64,000 bases of DNA from Micromonospora sp. Llam0 (GCF_003751085.1 NZ_RJJY01000001.1:5642001-5706000), one strand, 5' to 3'; positions 17,842 through 26,345 are shown, numbered from the stretch's first letter. A program made the numbers and translations. The notes: a model not told the origin generated them from the sequence alone.

Positions 17842-17864
17842 GGGAGGAGCTCGTCCTCCCTTTT
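17842..17864 (+). terminator. Hairpin followed by TTTT, plus-strand orientation
   Basis: GGGAGGA and TCCTCCC form a 7-bp stem with a 5-nt loop (17842-17860), followed directly by TTTTC. As a terminator it would stop plus-strand transcription entering the pilin operon from the left, where all annotated genes are on the minus strand, so it implies an antisense transcript or protection from one. It could also be chance. Confidence 0.35.
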
Positions 17865-18003
17865 CTGGGTGGTTGCGGTAATCGATGAGGTGTCAGCGCA
17901 TGCGATGGCGCGGCACCCGGGGCGACACGACAGTCCTCGCCCCGCTACTCGACGGCGGACGGGACCCGGACCAGCACATTCCCGCTGCTTCCGGCTTGTC
18001 CCG

Positions 18004-18041
18004 CACCCACCAATCGGCGTTTGTCAGACGTGGCGAACACC
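18004..18041 (+). repeat. Left terminal inverted repeat of the Tn7-like element
   Basis: Begins CACCCACCAATCGGCG and contains TTTGTCAG. It matches the reverse complement of 25348-25385 at 35 of 38 positions (differences at positions 11, 15 and 25). Confidence 0.88.
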
Positions 18042-18083
18042 TGCCGAACTGACAGCGCTCTGACAGCAGCTGCGGCGGTGTCG

Positions 18084-18123
18084 TTTCTCAGTTGACCTGC
18101 TCTTTTCTCAGTCGAGGTGATCC
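18084..18123 (+). repeat. Left-end transposase-type sites (two abutting 20-mers)
   Basis: TTTCTCAGTTGACCTGCTCT (18084-18103) is followed without a gap by a second 20-mer beginning TTTCTCAGTCGAGG (18104-18123). The same 20-bp period and head motif recur in reverse orientation at the right end, as expected of TnsB binding sites. Confidence 0.75.
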
Positions 18124-18210
18124 GGGGGGCCGGGGACACCGCGCGCAGGCATGTCGAGGACGACGGGTGCCCGCCTGGAGCGGGTGAGCACCGGTGCCCG
18201 TGTTCGCGCC

Positions 18211-18246
18211 TGTCAGATCCTTTGTCAGATTTCTTGTCAGATCCCG
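18211..18246 (+). repeat. Three tandem 12-bp TGTCAGAT repeats
   Basis: TGTCAGATCCTT, TGTCAGATTTCT and TGTCAGATCCCG follow each other exactly every 12 bases, about one helical turn. Such spacing puts three copies on one DNA face, suggesting cooperative protein binding. They lie inside the transposon, downstream of the 349-residue gene. Confidence 0.65.
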
Positions 18247-18400
18247 CGCCCGGCAGCGGGGTCGCACGCAGCGCCCCCTGGCGCGGGCGGCTCGTGCCCG
18301 CCGGACGATGTCGTGGTGGGAGCGACGCCGGATGGTGGCACGGTTCGGGCCCGGCGCGATGGTCACGCCGGGCCCGAGAAGAGGAACGGATGCGGGTCGG

Positions 18401-19450
18401 TCAGGCCGCCGCCGCGGTGAGGCTCACCCGGTGGCGCGGTCCGGCGCGGCGGGCCGCGGCGGCCTTGCCTGCCCGGGTCCTGGCGCGCATGTCGTGGCGC
18501 TTGGCCAGTTCATCGCGCACCTGCGGGGAGAACGGTCCGGTGAGGACGCCGGTGTCGAGCGCCCACGCGAGGCGGGTGTCGGCCCGGTTCAGGCGCATCC
18601 GCAGCACGTCCAGGTCGATACCCAGAGCCTCGGCGACCAACTCGGGAGTGCGCCGGCCGAGGCGGATCGCGATGTACGGCTCGACGTCCTCGCCGTCGAG
18701 GAGCCCGAGAGCCTCGGCACGGTAGACCAGCAGGTCGACGTGCCCGTACGGGTGCAGCGGCAGGCGGGACTCGGCGGCGGCGTGCTCGATGTCGTCCACG
18801 AGCAGATACTCCTGCTGGGCCAGGCGCAGCTCCCGGCCGGCGCGCCAGGCGGCGAAGCACAGACTGGCGTGCGGGGCGTCGCGGGCCGGGTCCACACCGC
18901 CACGCAGACCCTCCAGGAACCCGGTGAGGACCTCGGCGTCGATGTCCGCCGGGTCTCCGCGGTACCCGGCGGCCAGCGAGCCGGCCATGGCGACCAGTGC
19001 CGGCATGGCCATCCCGACGGCGGCGATCACCCACTCCGGCCTGCCCAGCCGGGCACGGCGGATCAGCTCCCGCCACACAGCGTCACGGGCGGCGTAGGCG
19101 CTCGGATGTGCCAACAGCCATTCCCGCAGTGCCGGCAACGGCACCTCGCCGGGCGGCGCATCAAGATCAATGCCGGCAGCCGCCGAAACGCCGGCACCGC
19201 CGGCGGCGGCGGTGCCGCCGACTCCAGACACGGAAGCGCCAGGCCCGGCGCTGCCGGACGTTGCGGTGCCGGACGCGGCAGGGCCGGCACCTGCCGATCC
19301 GGCGGTGCCGGACGCTGCGGTGCCGGACGCGGTGAGCGCGGCACAGTCGAGGGTCAGCGGCGCAGGGTCGATGGTCAGCGCCATGAACGCTTTGTCGGCG
19401 GCCCGCAGCGCGGACGCCGGCCAGTCGTCACGAGGGTCGGACTCGCTCAT
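18401..19450 (-). CDS. Hypothetical protein with Ala/Gly/Ser/Thr-rich repeats and sigma-region-4-like end
   Basis: A 349-residue protein starting at ATG 19450. Residues 40-90 are low-complexity Ala/Gly/Ser/Thr/Pro repeats (SGTAASGTAGSAGAGPAASG) made from repeated GCGGTGCCGGACG-like DNA units. The middle is alpha-helical. The C-terminal part (EDVEPYIAIRLGRRTPELVAEALGIDLDVLRMRLNRADTRLAWAL) looks like a sigma region-4 or similar HTH, and the last 35 residues are basic. It lies inside the transposon between its two left-end-like clusters, so it is cargo, perhaps captured from the ICE. Function not established. Confidence 0.65.
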   Translation of the reverse strand: MSESDPRDDWPASALRAADKAFMALTIDPAPLTLDCAALTASGTAASGTAGSAGAGPAASGTATSGSAGPGASVSGVGGTAAAGGAGVSAAAGIDLDAPPGEVPLPALREWLLAHPSAYAARDAVWRELIRRARLGRPEWVIAAVGMAMPALVAMAGSLAAGYRGDPADIDAEVLTGFLEGLRGGVDPARDAPHASLCFAAWRAGRELRLAQQEYLLVDDIEHAAAESRLPLHPYGHVDLLVYRAEALGLLDGEDVEPYIAIRLGRRTPELVAEALGIDLDVLRMRLNRADTRLAWALDTGVLTGPFSPQVRDELAKRHDMRARTRAGKAAAARRAGPRHRVSLTAAAA

Positions 19451-20493
19451 GAGGAAAGGGCTCCAAACCAGAGGCAGTGGGGATGTGCCGCAGCGCGGCG
19501 ATCGGCACCCAGTGCGCCACAACCCGCTGACAACGGTCTGGCAGAGCAGGTCAACGGCCGTTTCCGCCACCTGCACGGGACGCCCGACCAACCCGACAAG
19601 ACATCGACGGATACAGATGTAAATCTGCCAGTCAATCGACTGTCAGAAATCTTTTTGGTCTTGGGGATGGCCCGTGAGCTGCACTGTCAGACTTCACGCC
19701 CTGCTCGGCGTCCGCCGCCGACCCCGGGAAGGCAGCCACCGCCGAACGGGCGCGACGGAGTTGACATCACTCCGGGAAGCCCACCGTGACCCGATAGCGG
19801 GTTCTGACAAGGCACCGACAACACGCCCTGTCAGAACGTGGGTGCTGGCAACCCACGATCTGCGTCACCCGGTGTCCTGTCGCGGTGTTGTTGCTCCAGT
19901 CGCTTGCTGCTCGGACGATCGAAGCTATGGACAGGACCCGGCCTCCAGTGCCGTGACGGTGTCGGCCTCGCTTCGCCGGTGCCCGCGCCACCAGTGTGTG
20001 CCGGACTGCCGGGCGGCACTACCGGACACGCCGGAACTGCCACGCGGCAGCGCCAAGGCGTCGAGCCGCCACCGTACTTCCGAGTCGCTGAAAGTGCCGA
20101 CGGAACGCCAAGTGCCGAACTGCCGCGGCAAAGCCGACCTGACGACGGTGTCGCGGCAGTGCCGAAACTGTCTGAGGCGCGAACTGCCGGGACCGCCCCG
20201 GCCGCCCGCCGGCACGCCGGCACCGCCGCGGTGGGCCGCGACACCCTCCGCAGGACGCCCGGTGCCGAACCTGCCGGCACATTCCGCCGCTCGTGCCGCC
20301 GGCTACAGAGTGCGACGGCAGGTCGGTACCGAGAGTCCGACAGATCTGACCGTGCAGCTCGGTGATGTGCCCCTCGCCGCCAGCCGGGGCCGCCCTGCGC
20401 TCAGGACTCCCACCAATTGTCGGGACACAACCGGGCCATTTTTGTCCGTTCTCAGGAAACCTGCTCCGGTCGCAGCGCGCTGACCTGGGCGGA
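19451..20493. other. Gene-free 1-kb stretch with TGTCAG sites and CGGCA-rich repeats
   Basis: No convincing ORF on either strand. 19538-19555 (minus) reads GTTGACCTGCTCTGCCAG, and further TGTCAG or TGACA motifs lie near 19528, 19641, 19685, 19804 and 19829, all upstream of the 349-residue gene. From about 19950 to 20330 short units of the type TGCCGGACTGCCG or GTGCCGAACTGCCG recur irregularly on a GC-rich background. The right part carries the second left-end-like sites. Open frames here are shadow-like. Confidence 0.5.
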
Positions 20494-20585
20494 TCAGTTT
20501 GATTGAGAAAGCGGGTGGTCGGGTTTTCTCAGTTGATCTGCTCCGCGTTCGCGTTTCGGGCTGGTTTTCTCAGTCTTTCTGCTCC
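20448..20585 (+). repeat. Internal left-end-like sites overlapping tniQ
   Basis: Three spaced 20-mers in left-end orientation: a GTTCTCAG..CTGCTCC copy at 20448-20467, TTTCTCAGTTGATCTGCTCC at 20525-20544, and TTTCTCAGTCTTTCTGCTCC at 20566-20585. CCCACCAAT, part of the terminal repeat, occurs at about 20409-20417 just outside them. The last two lie in the 3' coding end of tniQ. Confidence 0.7.
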
Positions 20586-21312
20586 TGGGGAGGCCTTCGT
20601 TGCGGATCTTGTTGGTGATGTATTGGCTGACCGAGCCGTAGGACAGCTCGGCGCCGTGCTTGTCGACGAGACACTCCCAGATCGCCCAGCGAGACAGGGG
20701 CGGTTTCTGGGTGAGGAGGTCATCGATGATGTGGGCGTAGGCGTCGTAGACGCGGTTGCCTCGGGGTGGTGCGCGTCTGAAGGCCATCGGGTTCGGGTCG
20801 GTGGTGAGGGCGAGCAGGACCGTGTCGGCTTGGACTCTGAACTTGCGGGTGATGGCGCGTAGCGACGGGTTGGTCTTCGCCTCTTGGCGGATGGCGTCCA
20901 GGAGTTCACGGGCGCCTTGCTGGCCGCGGCGTTTGATCAGGTTGGCGATGCTGCGCGGCCGGCGCGTCGGGCTGTCGGGCTCGGCTTCGGCATCGAGGGG
21001 CGCGTCGTCGGGTTCATCGGGTTCGGGGTGGAGGCGGTGGGGTCGGGCTTCGGTTTGCAGGGTGCTGAAGTGGCGGGTCAGGGCGTCGACGCTGCGGCCG
21101 GTGACCACGGCCAGGCGCGCGGCGCGTACGGATCCTTGGTAGGTGGGAGGGGCGCAGAGGTATTGGCGTAGGTAGCTGGGTCGTAGGTGGTTGGCATGGG
21201 CGAGACGACGGATGTAGGCACCGACGGTCTCGTCGCGGCGTGGGCGGAGTATGAGGGGCAGTGGTTGAGGCCGGTCGGTGAGGACATCGCTGCTGGTGTC
21301 GGGGGTGGTCAC
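20494..21312 (-). CDS. tniQ: TniQ-family targeting protein
   Basis: A 272-residue protein. The N-terminal TniQ signature is present: PLPLILRPRRDETVGAYIRRLAHANHLRPSYL. Residues 190-260 look like an HTH DNA-binding tail (KPPLSRWAIWECLVDKHGAELSYGSVSQYITNKI). TniQ/TnsD proteins pick the target and recruit TnsC. The start overlaps the tniB stop (GTGA). It is short, like Tn5053-type TniQ, rather than the long site-specific TnsD, so the target choice is not obvious. Its 3' end overlaps internal transposase-type sites, which explains the unusual C-terminal residues LRKPDHPLSQSN. Confidence 0.85.
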   Translation of the reverse strand: MTTPDTSSDVLTDRPQPLPLILRPRRDETVGAYIRRLAHANHLRPSYLRQYLCAPPTYQGSVRAARLAVVTGRSVDALTRHFSTLQTEARPHRLHPEPDEPDDAPLDAEAEPDSPTRRPRSIANLIKRRGQQGARELLDAIRQEAKTNPSLRAITRKFRVQADTVLLALTTDPNPMAFRRAPPRGNRVYDAYAHIIDDLLTQKPPLSRWAIWECLVDKHGAELSYGSVSQYITNKIRNEGLPRSRKTEKTSPKRERGADQLRKPDHPLSQSN

Positions 21313-22343
21313 CGTTTTTTCCTGCGGTTGGTTTCGGCGGCGATGTCGACTTCGATGGCGTCGAGGCTGGCGCGGGTGATGGCTTCGGTGGTGTCGATGA
21401 CGGCTTGGACGGCGGCGCTGCGGATCAGCCGTAGAAGGCTGCCGATCATGCCGGCGGTGCGTTGGTGCAGATAGCGGTCCAGTTCGGCCAACGTGCCGGG
21501 GGTGTGCTGGTGCAGGCGCAGGCTGGTCTCGAGGGCGCCGACCAGGGCGGTCCAGTCGGGTCCCAGTGGGAACGGGCCGGTCGGGACCATGCCGAAGCGG
21601 CCGGCGATCTGCTCGCCTCGGGTGCCCGTGAGCAGGCCGTTGCGTTCGACGTTGATGCCCGCGTAGGCGAAAGTCGCGGGGATGCGCTCGGCGAAGTATT
21701 TGAGGGTGTCGGACACTTCTGCGCCGTTGCGGGTGGTCAGGCTGATGTTGTGGATCTCATCGACCACGATAAGGCTGGTGCGGGCGTCGATGCAGACCCC
21801 GCAGACGGCTTCCATGACCTCGGTGATGTTGGATCGACGCAGCAGCGGAATGCCGAGGAACCGGGCGAACTCGACGGCGATCATCCTGCCGGTCGCGGCG
21901 GGTGGGGCGGTGATGTAGACGACCGGGATGTCAGCGCCGTTGTGCGGGTGACGCTGGCGGTGGATGACCTCGAGGGTCTTGGCCATCTGGATGATCGCGG
22001 TGGTCTTGCCGGTGCGGGCGGGACCGGAGACGATCAGCCCGCAGCGTCCGGTCTCCGCGCGCCGGTTGAGGTAGGTCAACCGGCGGCCTTCGAGGGTCAC
22101 CCGGCGGATGGTGGCGGTGGCGATCACCACCAGCTGGGCGTGGTGGCTGAGCCGGGCCTCGTCGTAGGCGAGGCGCTGATCGGCGGTGAGCGCGGCCAGT
22201 CGGGCGTCGTCGAGCAGGTCCGGGACCTGCGGGGCGGTCTGCACGAACTGTCGCCATCCCCGCAGCGTGGTCAGCTGCAGATGTTTCGCGTCGGTGTCGG
22301 GTTGGGTCGGCTGGGCGGCGGGGGTGCGGGCCGCGGTCACCAT
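21309..22343 (-). CDS. tniB: TnsC/TniB-type transposition ATPase
   Basis: A 344-residue AAA+ ATPase with Walker A GPARTGKTT (about residue 110) and Walker B LIVVDEIHN. The surrounding sequence (IPLLRRSNITEVMEAVCGVC, then KYFAERIPATFAYAGINVERNGLL) is typical of TniB, which links the target-bound TniQ to the transposase. The ATG at 22343 has a GGAGG site and overlaps the end of tnsB (ATGGTGA). Intact and of normal length. Confidence 0.92.
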   Translation of the reverse strand: MVTAARTPAAQPTQPDTDAKHLQLTTLRGWRQFVQTAPQVPDLLDDARLAALTADQRLAYDEARLSHHAQLVVIATATIRRVTLEGRRLTYLNRRAETGRCGLIVSGPARTGKTTAIIQMAKTLEVIHRQRHPHNGADIPVVYITAPPAATGRMIAVEFARFLGIPLLRRSNITEVMEAVCGVCIDARTSLIVVDEIHNISLTTRNGAEVSDTLKYFAERIPATFAYAGINVERNGLLTGTRGEQIAGRFGMVPTGPFPLGPDWTALVGALETSLRLHQHTPGTLAELDRYLHQRTAGMIGSLLRLIRSAAVQAVIDTTEAITRASLDAIEVDIAAETNRRKKR

Positions 22344-24396
22344 CGTTTCGTTGCCTCCAGGTAGGGGTCGAACACGCCCAGCGGGACGACCTCGGGCGAT
22401 GCGTCCTCGGGTGCGCTGGTGCGGGTCGGGCCGGTTCCGGCCTCCGGTGGGGCCGGGGGTTCGGGGCGTGGCCAGGTCGGTTGGGCGGTGGAGTGGGTGC
22501 GGGCGCGAACCCGCCGGTCCGCTTGGACGCCGAAGGCGTCGGGTCGGGGCCACGGTTGGCGCGTCGCAGCAGCGTCTGCACCGCCTCGGCGATCTCGGCT
22601 TCCGTGGCGTCGGGCAGCTTCGCGCGGACGTGGTCCCAGGCCAGTTCCCCGAACGGCAGCCCGTCGCGGCGCAGGTGTGTCCAGAATGCGGTGATCCAGC
22701 CGCCGGTGCCCGGGTCACGCACCCAGATCCGGGACACGTCGTAGGGGTCGTGGTGGACCTGCCACAGGTTCTTGTGGGCCTTGTTTCCCGACGGCTGCCT
22801 GCGCAGCGGGTTGAGCTGATCGGCGTCGTAGGTGCGGCGCCGGTGCTTGATGCCGTAGGCGTTGATCGCCTTCCAGCAGGTCGGCAGCAGGGCGATGTAG
22901 TCCTCGCCGGACAACGGAACCGGCAGGTAGCCGGTCGACTCGACCAGCGCGGCGTACTTCTCGTTCGGCGTGAACATCCGTCCCGGCGTCGCGGGGTCAC
23001 GCAGGCCGTCGTGGGGGCGGTTCTGCCAGCACGCCACGATCCACTCGTCCAGCAGCTCCTGCAGTTCCAGCATCGACCACAGCGCTTTGGCCTCCAGGCC
23101 ACGGCCCCGGCGTTCGATGTTCGAGCCGGCGTAGCCGGACACGAACTGGGCGAACAGCGTCCCGACCGCCGACATCAGCTTCTCGACGTGTGGTTTCTCT
23201 GCCGGCGAGCCGGGATGGGTGGGCTGGAAGTTGATCCCCAGGAGCGCGCAGGACGAGCGGAAGTTCCGCGACAGGAACACGCTGCCCTGGTCGACCACGA
23301 TCGTCTCCGGGACGATGACCGGCCGGGCCGCGGCGTGTTCGAGCCGCTCGTCGATGCCGGCCAGCCGCCGGTGCGGCAACACCGACCGGGACATCGCCAA
23401 CGCCTGCGTCCAGCCCGGCCGCATCGGCTCCGGAGTCAGAGTCCGGGCCAGCAGGATGCTGGCGTCGACCGACTTCGTGGTCGGGCGCAACACCGCTGCG
23501 GGCACCGTCTTGGTTCCCACGTCGATCACGCCGGTCAGCTCCACCCGCCCCGGCGTGCCGTCGTCGAGCAGGACCAGCACGTCCAGGGGTGTGGAGTCCA
23601 TCTCCATCAGCTCACCCGGGGCGAACACCCGAGGCCGGTGAAACGGCGCTGTCGGGGCCGCCGCCACTGAGCGGCGGGTGCGTGCCGATCCCGTCGTGTG
23701 CAGGCCGACGGTCAGCTTGTCCAACAGCCGATACGACGTCGCCTGCGACGGCATCGCCACCAGGCCGTGGTGACGCTCGTCGAGGATCTGCCGCGCCCGC
23801 CACAACACATAGCCGCGGGTGCGGGTCGAGTCGTCGGTGGCCTCGGCGACCGCCGCCTGCACCGCCTCCACGACCCGCTCGTCGATCCGGCCGAACCGCG
23901 ACGGCTGCCGCAGCAACCGATGATCCACCAGCGCCGCGACCCCGCCGGACTCGTAACGCTGCCGCTGCCGCTTCACCATCGCCCACGTCACCGTGTGTCC
24001 GGCCGCCCGCAACTCCGCGGCCTTGGTCTTCTCCCGGCTGGTCACCGTCGTGACCGCCGGGTCGAAGCCAGGCCGGGCCACCGCCCCGGCAGGAGCGTTC
24101 GGCGCCAGACCGTGGATGACCTCCAACACCTGCCGCTCCCACCACAACGCCTGCTCGGCCACGTTGTCCGGCAGACGGTCCAGCGTTGCCGCGCCCATCG
24201 GCGCGGCGACGCTGCGCTGCCCGAGCACCGCGAAGTCCGCCTCCGACAGCAGGTGCGCCAACCGGACGCCCTCGGTCTGGCCCGTCTCGTCGGTCAACAA
24301 CACCAGCGTCCCGGACCAACCCACCACCGTCCGCACGGTCCCGGCGGCCCGCACCCGGTCACCCGGACTCAGCCGGGGCAACCGCCCGCTCACCAC
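22337..24396 (-). pseudogene. tnsB: TnsB/TniA DDE transposase with C-terminal frameshift
   Basis: About 686 residues if one base is restored. N-terminal HTH domains (TKAAELRAAGHTVTWAMVKRQRQRY) precede an rve/DDE core: MDSTPLDVLVL (Asp about 266), VVDQGSVFLS (Asp about 368) and HVEKLMSAVG (Glu about 404, 35 residues later). The frame that includes the core does not end normally; a separate frame encodes the natural end SPEVVPLGVFDPYLEATKRW, stopping at 22337 and overlapping tniB. The shift lies near 22480-22510, in C-rich codons, and fits a single-base deletion. The loss affects only the C-terminal tail, which in Tn7 contacts TnsC. It may be real or an assembly error. GTG start overlaps the tnsA stop. 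Confidence 0.88.
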
Positions 24397-25154
24397 GGCG
24401 GCCTCGACGCGCGCACCACCGTCGCCGGGCCCAACAGCGCACCGGTCAGATCCGCCGCAAGCACCTGCCGCCAGAGCAGGTGAAACAGCACCGGCAGCAC
24501 CAGCAGCCGATCCCCGGCCCGCTCAGCGCCCTCGAACAACGGTGTGGGCTGGGTGAACACCTCCACCAGACGGGCCACGATGTCCTCGCGCCGGCCGCAG
24601 CGCGGATGCCGATACCGCGACAACCAGCGCACGTTCGCCGCGAACACCGACTCCACGACACCGACCCGGCGGAACCGCCACCCCACCGCTGAGCAGGCCG
24701 CAGCCGTCACCGCGAACGCGTCCGCGTCACGGGCCTTGATCCGCTCGTCGGGCCGCACGTCGATCACCATCGCGGTGCCGTCCTCGACCCGGGCGAAGTA
24801 GTCCGGCAGATGCCGGCGCACCCCATCTCTCGCTGGCCAGGACAGCCAGAACGGCTGCGATGCGATCCCCACCACCGCCGGATCGAAGTCCAGCAGCATC
24901 ACATGATCCCGCTCCAGCCACGACTCGTAGCCCACATGCGCGGCCACGGTCGACGACCACCACCGGCCCGGGAAGTTCCGCTGACCCTTGAACATCGCGA
25001 ACGACCGCGCCGGCGCGACGTCCTCGAACCGCACCCCACCGCAGCGCGTCAGCGGCTCACAGCGCAGCTCACCGCCCTCACCCACGAACTCGACCGTGAA
25101 GTCGGCCGCGTCGATGACGCCATCAGCGGCGGCGGAATCCGAAAGAGATCTCAC
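24390..25154 (-). CDS. tnsA: TnsA-like transposon endonuclease subunit
   Basis: A 254-residue protein of the TnsA-like family. The endonuclease core shows FEDVAPARSFAMFKGQRNFPGRWWS, then GYESWLERDHVMLLDFDPAVVGIASQPF, HLPDYFARV and MVIDVRPDERI. These supply the Glu-Asp-Asp catalytic pattern for cutting the 5' strands and so give cut-and-paste transposition. The C-terminal helical domain ends RASRPPW. The GTG start at 25154 has no strong ribosome site, and one right-end site (25169-25188) lies 15 nt upstream, so TnsB binding may repress the operon. Confidence 0.82.
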   Translation of the reverse strand: MRSLSDSAAADGVIDAADFTVEFVGEGGELRCEPLTRCGGVRFEDVAPARSFAMFKGQRNFPGRWWSSTVAAHVGYESWLERDHVMLLDFDPAVVGIASQPFWLSWPARDGVRRHLPDYFARVEDGTAMVIDVRPDERIKARDADAFAVTAAACSAVGWRFRRVGVVESVFAANVRWLSRYRHPRCGRREDIVARLVEVFTQPTPLFEGAERAGDRLLVLPVLFHLLWRQVLAADLTGALLGPATVVRASRPPW

Positions 25155-25168
25155 GAAGCTGACAAACG

Positions 25169-25290
25169 AGCGTCAGCCCTGTGAGAAACCGCCTGACGGC
25201 CATCGACTCACGAGCAGCCGGAGCACCTCGACTGAGAAAACCCGCCAGTCGGAGCAGAAACATTGAGAAAAGAGCAGGTCAGATGAGAAA
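25169..25290 (-). repeat. Right-end transposase-type sites (four 20-mers)
   Basis: Four 20-bp repeats read on the minus strand: 25290-25271 (TTTCTCATCTGACCTGCTCT), 25270-25251 (TTTCTCAATGTTTCTGCTCC), 25239-25220 and 25188-25169. The first two abut. They match the left-end repeats in the TTTCTCA head and CTGCTC tail. Four right-end and fewer left-end sites is the layout known for Tn7. Confidence 0.75.
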
Positions 25291-25347
25291 GGACAATCTT
25301 CTTCCATACGCCTTGTCAGACGCCGAGGACGCTTTGTCAGATCCGGG

Positions 25348-25385
25348 GGTGTTCGCCACGGCTGACAAACCCCGGTTGGTGGGTG
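25348..25385 (-). repeat. Right terminal inverted repeat of the Tn7-like element
   Basis: Reverse complement begins CACCCACCAACCGGGG and contains TTTGTCAG. It is 35 of 38 identical to the left repeat. It ends 37 bases upstream of the ATG of the first modification gene. Confidence 0.88.
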
Positions 25386-25421
25386 TCAGCGCATCACGGC
25401 GCGGCGCGGAGCCGACATCGC

Positions 25422-26345
25422 ATGAGTCGATCCACACCGCACCCCCCACAGCCCCACGGCGACCCGGCCCAGACCGGCAGCGCCGACCCGACCCTCCTGA
25501 TCGATCTGGTTGCCGGCGACCCGCCGGTGCCGATCACCGTGTGGCGTACCGCCCGCAGCGGCGACGACCCCACCACCACCGTTCCCGCCCGCCTGGCCTA
25601 CCGACTGGTGTCCGCGTACAGCCGGCCCGGCGAGGCGGTCGTCGACCTCACCGACGGCCATGCCCTGACCGCCGCCTGCCAGCGCGGTGAGCGCCGGCAC
25701 CACAAGGCGTGGTTCACCGACGCGGCCTCGCTGATCATCGGCCCCGCCACCCCACCGCCGGGCGCTGAACCCGACGACGAGATCGACCCCGACGAGATGA
25801 GCATGGCCGAGCCGGACGGGCCGGAGCCCGCCGACCCGGCCGCCTGGTTCGGCGACGACCTCACCGACCCGCCGGATGGCCGGCCAGTCACCGCCCTGCC
25901 CCCGGACGCCAGCGTCGCCGGCGTCACCAGCCTCGTGGTCGCCTGCTGGCCTCTGGACCGCTCCGGTGAAGCGGCCAACCGCGTCCGCCTGGCCTGGCTG
26001 CTCACCGCGTGCGCGCATCTGCTGCGCCCGGGCGGCTGCCTCGTCCTGGTGGTCGGCACCCCGGTCGGCAAGCCCGCCACACCGGAGGACTTCCGCCCGC
26101 TGGTCGCGGCGGCCTCCGCCGCCGGACTCGGCTACCTGCAGCACATCGTCGCCGTCGACGCCGACGTAGACGGCGACCAGTTCACCTACTTCGCCACCGA
26201 CGAGGAACTCCTCGCCCTCGCCGCCGGCGAGGACGGCCAGCGGTGGGCGGTCGCGCACGTGCGCGTGCACGCCGACTGCTTCGTGTTCAGCCAGACCCGG
26301 CCGCCCACGCCGCAGCGCCGACGGGGTGGTGACGCCCGTGCCTAG
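25422..26345 (+). CDS. Methyltransferase-like protein of unknown activity
   Basis: A 307-residue protein, ATG at 25422 with GGAG upstream; a GTG at 25383 in the same frame lies inside the transposon end and is rejected. It resembles a methyltransferase fold: RPGEAVVDLTDGHALTAAC (motif I region), TSLVVACWPLDR (the motif IV position, but lacking a PPY), and LLRPGGCLVLVVGTPVG (motif after strand 5). An acidic insertion (residues 110-150) separates these. The missing catalytic motif suggests a non-catalytic partner of the next gene, which has intact motifs and overlaps it. No named family assigned. Confidence 0.65.
   Translation: MSRSTPHPPQPHGDPAQTGSADPTLLIDLVAGDPPVPITVWRTARSGDDPTTTVPARLAYRLVSAYSRPGEAVVDLTDGHALTAACQRGERRHHKAWFTDAASLIIGPATPPPGAEPDDEIDPDEMSMAEPDGPEPADPAAWFGDDLTDPPDGRPVTALPPDASVAGVTSLVVACWPLDRSGEAANRVRLAWLLTACAHLLRPGGCLVLVVGTPVGKPATPEDFRPLVAAASAAGLGYLQHIVAVDADVDGDQFTYFATDEELLALAAGEDGQRWAVAHVRVHADCFVFSQTRPPTPQRRRGGDARA

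Larger units (their letters stand above)
18004..25385 (-). mobile_element. Tn7-like transposon (TnsA, TnsB, TnsC/TniB, TniQ)
   Basis: A 7.4-kb element bounded by 38-bp inverted repeats (35 of 38 identical). Both ends carry 20-bp repeats of the form TTTCTCA-N6-CTGCTC pointing inward: two abutting at the left end and four at the right end. It contains tnsA, tnsB, tnsC/tniB and tniQ as one coupled operon, plus one unrelated 349-residue gene. Possession of TnsA predicts cut-and-paste movement. No matching 5-bp target duplication was found (TCCCG at left, TCAGC at right), so one end may have been rearranged. It has split the conjugation block from the rightward block of the ICE. Confidence 0.88.

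Noticed and set aside
18004..25385. CRISPR-associated transposon
   Set aside because: No Cas gene or regular spacer-repeat array is present.
25383..25421. Upstream GTG start for the methyltransferase-like gene
   Set aside because: It lies in the transposon end and has no ribosome site, while ATG at 25422 does.
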